DNA from: Deltaproteobacteria bacterium
GTDB lineage: Bacteria; Desulfobacterota; DSM-4660; Desulfatiglandales; Desulfatiglandaceae
Reading direction: 5' to 3'
Length of the DNA: 12,262 nt
NCBI GenBank assembly: GCA_021159525.1
Contig: JAGHEC010000315.1
Coordinates: 1 to 12,262, forward strand
Position numbers and translations under genes: made by a program. Shown in pieces: positions 6,259-12,262 of this stretch. Position 1 is the first letter of the stretch. Each line of letters begins with the position of its first letter. The notes beneath the pieces are model-generated. The model saw nothing but the letters and a program-made list of their open reading frames with translations. It ran no database searches and was not told where the DNA came from.

Positions 6259-7772
6259 TGGAGATCAGAGCAGAAGAAATAAGTCAGGTAATCCGTGACC
6301 AGATTAAAGACTACGAAAAAAAGGTCGAGGTGAGTGAGACCGGTACCGTTCTGTCCGTGGGGGACGGTATTGCTCGTGTCTATGGGATCGAAAAGGCCAT
6401 GGCCATGGAAATGGTTGAATTTCCGGGCGGGATCTTTGGTCTCTGTTTGAATCTGGAAGAGGATAACGTAGGTGTTGCCATTATGGGGGACGACTCCATG
6501 ATCAAGGAGGGCGATACGGTCAAAAGGACCGGCCGGATTGCCCAGATCCCCGTTGGCGAAGCCGTTCTCGGCAGGGTTATTGATGCCGTGGGACAGCCCC
6601 TTGATGGAAAGGGTCCCATTGATGCGACAGAGTTCCGGCGTATTGAGATGGTGGCCCCCGGGGTCATTGCGCGTCAGCCGGTGAAGGAGCCCATGTATAC
6701 CGGGATAAAGGCCATCGATGCCATGACGCCTGTGGGTCGAGGGCAGCGGGAATTGATTATCGGCGACCGGCAGATTGGAAAGACGGCTATATGCGTGGAT
6801 GCCATTATCAATCAAAAAGATACGGATATCTACTGCATTTATGTGGCCACAGGGCAGAAGAAATCAACGGTTGCCCAGGTCGTGGATATCCTGGAGAGAC
6901 ATGGGGCAATGGAATATACGACGGTTGTGGCAGCCTGCGCCAGTGACCCTGCTACTCAGCAGTTTATTTCCCCTTACGCCGGATGCGCCATAGGCGAATA
7001 CTATCGGGACCAGGGGAAACATGCTTTGATCATCTATGACGATCTGTCCAAACAGGCGGCTGCATACAGGCAAGTTTCGCTCCTGCTCCGACGTCCACCC
7101 GGACGTGAGGCATATCCCGGCGATATTTTTTACAATCACTCCCGCCTGCTGGAAAGGGCCGCCAAGTTGAACGAGGAACTTGGGGGCGGTTCGTTGACAG
7201 CTCTCCCCATTATTGAAACCCAGGCCGGTGACGTTTCGGCTTACATTCCCACCAATGTTATTTCCATTACGGATGGTCAGGTGTATTTGGAGCCGAACCT
7301 GTTTTTCTCCGGGGTCCGTCCGGCTATCAACGTGGGGCTTTCTGTGTCCCGTGTGGGGGGCGCGGCCCAGACCAAGGCCATGAAAAAGGTGGCTGGAACC
7401 CTAAAACTGGATATGGCTCAGTTTCGGGAACTTGAGGCATTTGCCCAGTTTGGGAGCGATCTGGACAAGGCAACTCTTAGACAGCTCAACAAAGGACGAC
7501 GGCTGGTTGAAGTGCTGAAACAACCCCAGTATCAGCCCATGCCGGCGGAAAAAGAGGTGGCAATCCTTTTTGCCGGGGCCAATGGATACTTGGATAAATG
7601 GCCGGAGTCTTCCATATCCGATTACGAAAAACAGATGCTGGAATTCATGGACAGCAAGCATCCAGAACTCCTGAAGGATATAAAGGAAACAGGTGATATC
7701 TCCGAAGAAACAGATGCGAAATTGAGAAAAGCGCTTGACGAATTTGCAGACATGTTTCAGCCTGCTGGTTAA
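6258..7772 (+). CDS. atpA: F1Fo ATP synthase subunit alpha (AtpA)
   Basis: This is the non-catalytic nucleotide-binding subunit of the alpha3-beta3 hexamer, 504 residues, full length. The N-terminal beta-barrel covers about 25-95, the nucleotide domain about 96-380 and the helical C-terminus the rest. The Walker A is GDRQIGKT (169-176). The Walker B region is ALIIYDDLSK (256-265). The Arg finger that reaches the beta catalytic site is Arg365 in SVSRVGG. PAINVGLSVSRVGG and YQPMPAEKEVAILFAG are family hallmarks. All key residues are present. The start has AGGGGTG ten bases upstream and overlaps the atpH stop. A 108-base gap separates it from atpG. Confidence 0.98.
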   Translation: MEIRAEEISQVIRDQIKDYEKKVEVSETGTVLSVGDGIARVYGIEKAMAMEMVEFPGGIFGLCLNLEEDNVGVAIMGDDSMIKEGDTVKRTGRIAQIPVGEAVLGRVIDAVGQPLDGKGPIDATEFRRIEMVAPGVIARQPVKEPMYTGIKAIDAMTPVGRGQRELIIGDRQIGKTAICVDAIINQKDTDIYCIYVATGQKKSTVAQVVDILERHGAMEYTTVVAACASDPATQQFISPYAGCAIGEYYRDQGKHALIIYDDLSKQAAAYRQVSLLLRRPPGREAYPGDIFYNHSRLLERAAKLNEELGGGSLTALPIIETQAGDVSAYIPTNVISITDGQVYLEPNLFFSGVRPAINVGLSVSRVGGAAQTKAMKKVAGTLKLDMAQFRELEAFAQFGSDLDKATLRQLNKGRRLVEVLKQPQYQPMPAEKEVAILFAGANGYLDKWPESSISDYEKQMLEFMDSKHPELLKDIKETGDISEETDAKLRKALDEFADMFQPAG

Positions 7773-7880
7773 CCATGAACCGGGGCTGGCCTATGGAGGG
7801 CCCGGCTGGGTGCGAGGCTGTGAATCTATAGTCCAGGTTTACGAGGGCGTTCAAAACCATCAAAAAGAGAGAAAGGCTAC

Positions 7881-8762
7881 ATGGCAACCTTAAGGGATAT
7901 TCTGAGGAAGATAGGCGCTGTCAAAAAAACGCGGCAGATTACCAGGGCCATGAATATGGTGGCGGCGGCCAAACTCCGCGGGGCTCAGACAAGGATGGAG
8001 GGTTTTGAGCCCTATGCAAGAAAGTTTTCCGAAGTCTTGGGCAATCTGGCCTCGCGGATTGAGCCGGATGTGCATCCCCTGCTTGTGAAACAAGATTCCG
8101 TGGCGCGTGTTGAGTTGCTGCATTTTACCGGTGATAGGGGCTTGTGCGGCAGCTTCAACATGAACCTCATCACCAGGGGGGAAAAATGGGCAAAAGAGCA
8201 GGAGGCGAATGGCATTTCGGTCAGCTTAACTACAGTAGGCAAGAAGGGAATGGATTACTTCCGTAAGCGGAATTATAATTTGACAGAAAGCCATGTCAAT
8301 CTGTACGGAAATGTGGACATATCGTTCATCAATCAAATGACAAACAGTTTTATAGGCCGCTATTTGTCGGGAGAGGTGGGCGAAGTGTATATGATGTACA
8401 GTCATTTTGTCAGCATGGCCAAGCAGGAACCGACACTGGTCAAGCTGATCCCGGTCGAACCTCCAAAAGCGGAGCCAAGCGAGGAGGCATCGGGCGGCGG
8501 CGCTGAGTATCTGTGCGAACCGGATCCCGAGGGGCTTTTGATTGAACTCCTGCCGAAGCATATCAGTGTTCAGATTTACAACGCCTTCCTGCAGAATGAA
8601 ACATGCGAGCACGCCGCCAGAATGGCCGCTATGGACAACGCATCGAAGAACTGCAATGAGCTGGTAGACAGTCTCACCTTGGTATACAACAAAGCGCGAC
8701 AGGCGGCCATTACCGCTGAGCTGATGGACATTGTGGGCGGTGCCGAGGCCTTGAAAGGATAA
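7881..8762 (+). CDS. atpG: F1Fo ATP synthase subunit gamma (AtpG)
   Basis: This is the central rotating shaft of F1, 293 residues, the normal size. Both ends carry the paired coiled-coil helices: residues 1-32 (RKIGAVKKTRQITRAMNMVA) and the C-terminal ARQAAITAELMDIVGGAEAL. The Rossmann-like middle has GDRGLCGSFN at 84-93, a gamma signature. A Pro/Glu/Gly-rich stretch (about 194-213, PPKAEPSEEASGGGAE) is a surface loop before the second half. GAAAGG lies five bases upstream of the ATG. The preceding gap (7773-7880) has GC-rich partial inverted repeats but no gene and no terminator, so transcription should continue from atpA. Confidence 0.97.
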   Translation: MATLRDILRKIGAVKKTRQITRAMNMVAAAKLRGAQTRMEGFEPYARKFSEVLGNLASRIEPDVHPLLVKQDSVARVELLHFTGDRGLCGSFNMNLITRGEKWAKEQEANGISVSLTTVGKKGMDYFRKRNYNLTESHVNLYGNVDISFINQMTNSFIGRYLSGEVGEVYMMYSHFVSMAKQEPTLVKLIPVEPPKAEPSEEASGGGAEYLCEPDPEGLLIELLPKHISVQIYNAFLQNETCEHAARMAAMDNASKNCNELVDSLTLVYNKARQAAITAELMDIVGGAEALKG

Positions 8763-8797
8763 TGGTTTTCAATACATAAGGAGGTCTTAATTTAACC

Positions 8798-10210
8798 ATG
8801 AATGACGGCAAACTAATACAAGTCATAGGTCCGGTTGTTGATGTGGAGTTTCCAGATGGGGAGCTCCCGAATATCCTCACAGCACTCCACATTACGAATC
8901 CCGCCATTGACGATACAGAGGACAACCTCGTTGTGGAAGTGGCTCAGCATCTGGGCGACAACGTGGTGCGCTGCATTGCCATGGACATTACCGATGGTCT
9001 GGTTAGAGGGATGAAGGTCAAGAACACCGGGAAACCAATTCAGATGCCGGTTGGGGAGCCCGGATTAGGTCGTGTCCTCAATGTGGTGGGAAAACCTGTT
9101 GACGGGTTGGGCCCGGTCAATGCAACGGAATTTTATCCGATCCACCGGCATGCCCCGACCTTCGATGAGCAGGACACAACAGTTAATGTCCTTGAGACGG
9201 GCGTCAAGGTTATTGATCTCCTGGTTCCGTTTCCACGGGGCGGCAAGATGGGGATGTTTGGCGGGGCTGGTGTAGGAAAAACCGTGGTTATGATGGAGAT
9301 GATCCATAATATCGCGATGCAGCACGGCGGTATCAGTGTATTTGCCGGCGTGGGAGAGAGGACCAGGGAAGGTAACGACCTGTACCTTGAGATGAAGGAA
9401 TCAGGGGTACTTCCAAAGGCGGCCCTGATTTATGGACAGATGACAGAGCCGCCAGGCGCACGCGCCAGGGTGGCCCTTTCGGCCCTTACTGCGGCTGAAT
9501 ATTACCGGGATGAAAAAGGCCAGGACGTGCTCCTTTTTATCGATAACATTTTCCGTTTCACCCAGGCCGGATCAGAGGTGTCGGCCCTTCTTGGGCGTAT
9601 TCCCTCTGCGGTGGGATATCAGCCTACTCTGGGCACCGACCTGGGGGAACTCCAGGAACGGATTACTTCCACGACCAAGGGATCCATTACATCGGTTCAA
9701 TGCGTGTATGTGCCGGCGGATGACCTGACAGACCCGGCCCCGGCGACCACCTTTGCGCATTTGGACGGGACTGTGGTATTGTCCAGACCATTGACTGAAT
9801 TGGGGATCTATCCGGCTGTTGATCCTCTGGATTCCACCTCCCGTATTTTGGATCCCAACTATTTGGGCGAGGAGCACTATCAGACGTCCAGGGAGGTCCA
9901 GCAAATCCTGCAGAAATACAAGGACCTTCAGGACATCATTGCGATCCTGGGGATGGATGAGCTTTCTGATGAAGATAAGCTCGTCGTTGCGCGTGCGAGA
10001 AGGATCCAGCGATTCCTGTCGCAGCCCTTTCATGTGGCCGAGACCTTTACCGGGAGGCCAGGAGCGTATGTGCCGGTGGCCGAGACAGTGCGGGGTTTTA
10101 AAGAAATTATTGAAGGGAAGCACGATGACCTTCCGGAAGCTGCGTTCTATATGGTTGGGACAATAGAACAGGCACAGGAAAAGGCCGAGCAGATCGCTTC
10201 AGGCAAGTAG
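8798..10210 (+). CDS. atpD: F1Fo ATP synthase subunit beta (AtpD)
   Basis: This is the catalytic subunit that makes or hydrolyses ATP, 470 residues, full length. The Walker A is GGAGVGKT (155-162). The catalytic Glu is in GVGERTREGNDLY (Glu187). The Walker B is VLLFIDN (244-250), and ALLGRIPSAVGYQPTL follows at 263-278. The torque-transmitting DELSDED loop is at 387-393. The signature PAVDPLDSTSR is at 339-349. All catalytic residues are present. AAGGAGG (8778-8784) is strong but lies 13 bases before the ATG, a long spacing; no other in-frame start is closer. Confidence 0.98.
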   Translation: MNDGKLIQVIGPVVDVEFPDGELPNILTALHITNPAIDDTEDNLVVEVAQHLGDNVVRCIAMDITDGLVRGMKVKNTGKPIQMPVGEPGLGRVLNVVGKPVDGLGPVNATEFYPIHRHAPTFDEQDTTVNVLETGVKVIDLLVPFPRGGKMGMFGGAGVGKTVVMMEMIHNIAMQHGGISVFAGVGERTREGNDLYLEMKESGVLPKAALIYGQMTEPPGARARVALSALTAAEYYRDEKGQDVLLFIDNIFRFTQAGSEVSALLGRIPSAVGYQPTLGTDLGELQERITSTTKGSITSVQCVYVPADDLTDPAPATTFAHLDGTVVLSRPLTELGIYPAVDPLDSTSRILDPNYLGEEHYQTSREVQQILQKYKDLQDIIAILGMDELSDEDKLVVARARRIQRFLSQPFHVAETFTGRPGAYVPVAETVRGFKEIIEGKHDDLPEAAFYMVGTIEQAQEKAEQIASGK

Positions 10211-10222
10211 AGGAACTATCCG

Positions 10223-10633
10223 ATGGGAAAATTACATCTGGAGGTTGTGACCCCGGAGAAGGTGATGGTAAGCCAGGATGTTGACATCGTGGTGGCACCG
10301 GGATCTTTAGGGGAATTCGGGATACTTGAAGGACACGTGCCATTTCTTTCGGGTATTGTACCGGGCGAATTGAGATACACATCAGACAGTCAGACGGAGC
10401 GGCTTGTTGTTACTACGGGGTTTGCGGAGGTCTCTGAAAACCGTGTGTCTGTTTTGGTAGATGCTGCTGAGCGGGCGGCCGAAATTGACGTGGAACGTGC
10501 AAGGAGGGCCCTTGAGAGGGCTAAGGAAAGGCTGGCCAGGCAGAGGGAGGTCGGGGATGTGGATTTCTTGAGGGCTGAGGCGGCCCTGAAAAGGGCGATT
10601 GTCCGAATCCGTGTTGCAGAAAAGAAAACATAA
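10223..10633 (+). CDS. atpC: F1Fo ATP synthase subunit epsilon (AtpC)
   Basis: This is the last gene of the operon, encoding the 136-residue foot of the central stalk that binds gamma and the c-ring and can inhibit ATP hydrolysis. The N-terminal beta-sandwich starts KLHLEVVTPEK and has the signature APGSLGEFGILEGHVPFLS (25-43). The C-terminal two-helix arm (about 88-136) is full length, with the usual RARRALERAKERL pattern, so the inhibitory arm is present. It starts 12 bases after atpD with GAGGAA upstream, and a strong terminator follows. Confidence 0.96.
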   Translation: MGKLHLEVVTPEKVMVSQDVDIVVAPGSLGEFGILEGHVPFLSGIVPGELRYTSDSQTERLVVTTGFAEVSENRVSVLVDAAERAAEIDVERARRALERAKERLARQREVGDVDFLRAEAALKRAIVRIRVAEKKT

Positions 10634-10656
10634 TCTAAAAGCCGGGTAACTGATTT

Positions 10657-10696
10657 AAAAATAAAGGCAAGCGCCGTGGCGCTTGCCTTTATTTTT
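10657..10696 (+). terminator. Strong factor-independent terminator of the atp operon
   Basis: AAAAATAAAGGCAAGCGCC (10657-10675) pairs perfectly over 19 bp with 10678-10696, around a two-base GT at the tip. The right arm ends in TTTATTTTT. The matching A-run on the left makes it able to work in both directions. It starts 24 bases after the atpC stop. Confidence 0.92.
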
Positions 10697-10801
10697 ATTG
10701 ACCTTTTTTGAATTCAAAGATAGGATGGTCCAAAAAGGGCACTCAGCCGCGGCGGGATCTTTTTCTGGATGACGGCTGAAGGAGACGCATGGCAGGAGGG
10801 T

Positions 10802-10828
10802 TTGTGCGTTTAATCATTAGTTTATAAA
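10802..10828 (+). promoter_or_regulatory. Weak candidate promoter before repeat copy C and the zap genes
   Basis: TTGTGC (10802-10807) and TATAAA (10823-10828) are 15 bases apart, shorter than ideal. If real, transcripts of the zap genes would carry the whole of repeat copy C in their leader. The stretch 10697-10801 shows no gene. Confidence 0.3.
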
Positions 10829-10836
10829 AATAAGAG

Positions 10837-10958
10837 GTATCAGCTCAATAATTAGGGGGATAACAGCGAATATATCACCGGCGCAGGAGGATTTTTCTTG
10901 CGCCCTCCCGGCAGTAGCATCAGAAAGAGCCTCCTGCCACTATTTATTGAGCTGTTAC
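10837..10958 (+). repeat. Palindromic intergenic repeat, copy C (complete short form, about 122 bp)
   Basis: The left end GTATCAGCTCAATAA is inverse to the right end TTATTGAGCTGTTAC (10944-10958) at 14 of 15 positions. The inner arms GCAGGAGGATTTTTCT (10883-10898) and AGAAAGAGCCTCCTGC (10922-10937) pair at 14 of 16. The middle CGCCCTCCCGGCAG is shared with the long copies, which carry about 220 more bases between TTTTTCTT and CGCCCTCC. It ends 21 bases before the ATG of the next gene. Confidence 0.85.
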
Positions 10959-10979
10959 AATAAAAGGGATTTAGATATT

Positions 10980-11255
10980 ATGGAAACAGCGGAAACAAGC
11001 AGCCAGCAGATGGGGTGGGGCGCTGCAAATGAGGATGCAGATCAATTCCAATTGCTGGAAGAGAAAATCGATAAACTAATCGGTACGATAAGGACATTGA
11101 AAGCTGAAAAGGAATCGCTTGCCGAGAAGGTGCACATACAGGAAGAAAGGCTGGCAGACCTGACACGTGAGGTGGAAGGGCTTAAGGCGGGCCGGGATAA
11201 GGCAAAACAACGCATTGTCTCGCTCTTGGAGAAGATTGAACAGATTGAAGAATAG
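10980..11255 (+). CDS. Small coiled-coil protein, ZapB-like, upstream of zapA
   Basis: The 91-residue protein is almost all one predicted coiled coil from about residue 22 on (FQLLEEKIDKLIGTIRTLKAEK, split here only to name it, continues with regular heptads to IEQIEE). It has no membrane or signal segment. Size, heptads and position directly before zapA fit a ZapB-like (DUF904-type) cell-division factor, which would link ZapA to the FtsZ ring. This is inferred from context, as ZapB sequences are low in information. ATG 10980 is chosen because AAGGGA lies ten bases upstream. The longer TTG start at 10947 lies inside the repeat end and is unlikely. Confidence 0.7.
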   Translation: METAETSSQQMGWGAANEDADQFQLLEEKIDKLIGTIRTLKAEKESLAEKVHIQEERLADLTREVEGLKAGRDKAKQRIVSLLEKIEQIEE

Positions 11256-11284
11256 GATGCACGGAGTCTGCTGCAGCAATGGAA

Positions 11285-11327
11285 GATTCATGAGATGGCG
11301 CTGCGGCGGGGTGGTGAATCATCTCAT
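11285..11327 (+). other. Two mutually exclusive hairpins in the gap before zapA
   Basis: ATGAGATG (11290-11297) pairs with CATCTCAT (11320-11327). GATTCA (11285-11290) pairs with TGAATC (11315-11320). The pairings cross, so only one can form at a time. The 104-base gap (11256-11359) holds no gene. A regulatory role for zapA is possible but unproven. Confidence 0.3.
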
Positions 11328-11359
11328 CGGTCAACAGCCAGTACGCATCTGTCGGGGAT

Positions 11360-11641
11360 ATGAAGAAGCCTATCAGAGTCAGAATCCTTGATCACGAGTA
11401 CCTTTTAAGGAGCGATGAGGATGAAGAGCGAGTTGAAGAGATCGCCAAATTTGTAAATGCCAAATTGACTGAAATCAAGAATAGCGGGCCAAGTCTTTCA
11501 GAAAGCAAGGCCGCCATACTGGCTGCGTTTTACGTGGCGAGTGATTATTTTCAGGTGTTGGAGGAGCGGGAAGCTCTGGAAAAAAGAGTTGAGGAGCGTA
11601 TACGCGCCCTCAACGAGCAGATCGATTCCATGTATCTGTAG
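11360..11641 (+). CDS. zapA: Cell division protein ZapA
   Basis: This 93-residue protein has the ZapA layout: an N-terminal beta strand (PIRVRILDHEYLLRSDEDEE), then helix VEEIAKFVNAKLTEI, the hydrophobic helix AAILAAFYVASDYFQVLEE and a C-terminal coiled coil ending LNEQIDSMYL. ZapA tetramers bundle FtsZ filaments at midcell. The GGGGA before the ATG is too close to be a good ribosome binding site, so the start is set by the conserved N-terminus. It lies downstream of the ZapB-like gene. Confidence 0.88.
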   Translation: MKKPIRVRILDHEYLLRSDEDEERVEEIAKFVNAKLTEIKNSGPSLSESKAAILAAFYVASDYFQVLEEREALEKRVEERIRALNEQIDSMYL

Positions 11642-11651
11642 GATGAGGTGT

Positions 11652-11854
11652 ATCTTCTGCCTCAGGGAGCCAGAGGGAATGGCCGGGTGGCGAAGATCGT
11701 ATTTCCTGGAGTTCACTACAGTGTCCTATGGGTGTATGGAGTGTGCGGGAAGCCGTGTACGCAAATCAGGCAAGAAAGGGTTGCCGGGATAATTGCGCTG
11801 TGTGCGTGTGATATAGTTTTTCCATCCACTATGAAATCAGTATCCATGAGGTAT
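11652..11854 (+). ncRNA. Structured intergenic region after zapA, possible small RNA (6S-like position)
   Basis: In many Proteobacteria the 6S RNA gene (ssrS) lies directly after zapA. I see structure here but not the 6S consensus. ATCTTC-t-GCC (from about 11652) pairs with GGC-GAAGAT (about 11689-11697), with GCCA/TGGC inside. CGCAA (11760-11764) pairs with TTGCG, with GGCAA/TTGCC inside (to about 11797). TGCCTCA near 11659 could pair with TGAGGTA near 11848, closing about 195 bases. No coding ORF is convincing. Low confidence: the identity rests mainly on position. Confidence 0.25.
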
Positions 11855-12138
11855 GAGGGTCGGCAAGTTTGTTGAACAACCGATAGGGCAAGCCGATCCT
11901 TGCTATAGGTGTTATTGTGTGCACTGCATTCTGTTTGTCTCCTTCTGGATAATCCAGTCTGCCTGCTGGTTACCTTCCCGTTGTTCCCACCCCTGTTAAG
12001 ACCATTCTGTTTGGTATTGTATTAATATATATGCGGCCCACGGGCGCGTCTCATATGTTGCGGGGGGTAATGCTTCATTAAGGTTCCGCTGGGGGGAGTT
12101 CAATGGGCCGGGGCTGACACATTCTTTTTAATACAATT
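11855..12138. other. Non-coding stretch between the zap region and repeat copy D
   Basis: No gene is seen on either strand. Small hairpins include CTGGA-TAA-TCCAG (about 11945-11957). A perfect 10-bp inverted repeat, ATTGTATTAA (12016-12025) with TTAATACAAT (12128-12137), encloses about 100 bases and ends two bases before copy D. An AT-rich TATTAATATATATG stretch (about 12020-12033) could hold a -10, but no good -35 is seen. Confidence 0.4.
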
Positions 12139-12262
12139 GTATCACCTCAATAATTAGGGGGATAACTGCGAACCTAGTGCCGGGGCAGAAGAATTTTTCT
12201 TCCGCTCCGGGCCTCCGGGCTGGTCTCTTGAGTGACTTATCTGCGGGGGACACCCGCCTGCC
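12139..12262 (+). repeat. Palindromic intergenic repeat, copy D (left part of long form, cut by window end)
   Basis: It starts GTATCACCTCAATAAT and matches 3873-3996 with only two differences by eye (both near the AGGCC/GGGCC stretch and GGGCCGG/GGGCTGG). It includes GCAGAAGAATTTTTCT and the GTCTCTTGAGTGACTTATC arm. The near identity with copy B, more than 8 kb away, implies recent spread or gene conversion. Confidence 0.85.

Noticed and set aside
6255..6815. 186-residue antisense ORF opposite atpA
   Set aside because: It is a shadow of a highly conserved ATP synthase alpha gene with no independent support.
7773..7880. Terminator or extra small gene between atpA and atpG
   Set aside because: Only weak GC-rich pairings and no T-run or start with a ribosome binding site; the gap is an ordinary intra-operon spacer.
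9572..10123. 183-residue antisense ORF opposite atpD
   Set aside because: It is a shadow of the beta subunit gene; the + strand carries all catalytic motifs.
10947..10979. Extended TTG start for the ZapB-like gene
   Set aside because: The extension lies in the right end of repeat copy C; the ATG at 10980 has a ribosome binding site and fits the family.
11642..12138. tRNA, SRP RNA or tmRNA after zapA
   Set aside because: No T-loop, anticodon arm, SRP tetraloop motif or tag-peptide frame could be found by eye.

Overview
The window looks like a chromosomal segment from a member of the Desulfobacterota (former Deltaproteobacteria), possibly a sulfate reducer or syntroph. This is an inference from three things: the F1 ATP synthase locus carries paired b' and b genes but no atpB/atpE beside them, AtpF has a signal-like N-terminus, and a small coiled-coil gene sits directly before zapA. 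No rRNA, tRNA or CRISPR array was seen. All credible genes are on the + strand.

Layout. Positions 1-145 hold the right part of a repeat element (copy A). Positions 146-895 are largely non-coding, with one doubtful short ORF (492-776) followed by a factor-independent terminator. Next comes a two-gene unit of a TetR-family regulator (896-1510) overlapping a SulP anion transporter with a C-terminal STAS domain (1500-3626). A perfect ACTGAG-CA-CTCAGT palindrome in the regulator's promoter suggests autoregulation of the pair. Positions 3627-4679 hold a multi-part hairpin, repeat copy B with an extra partial left arm, an AT-rich hairpin, a 16-bp perfect palindrome and a good sigma70-type promoter. 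The ATP synthase operon follows: atpF', atpF, atpH, atpA, atpG, atpD, atpC (4680-10633), with several stop/start overlaps and a strong terminator at 10657-10696. A short repeat copy (C, 10837-10958) lies just before a ZapB-like coiled-coil gene and zapA. About 500 bases after zapA hold no gene but several hairpins. The window ends inside repeat copy D (12139 on).

How the genes work together. atpF'-C encode the peripheral stalk (b', b, delta) and the F1 motor (alpha, gamma, beta, epsilon). The Fo subunits a and c must be elsewhere, as is usual in this group. The TetR/SulP pair is probably a ligand-controlled anion uptake unit. The ZapB-like protein and ZapA probably act at the FtsZ ring.

The most unusual content is the repeat family. 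There are four copies in 12 kb, all in the same orientation and all between operons. They have GTA(T/A)CA(G/C)CTCAATAA ends and nested complementary arms that fold into one long imperfect hairpin. A short form (about 122 bp) and a long form (about 345 bp) both occur. Paired changes between copies suggest that the stem is maintained.
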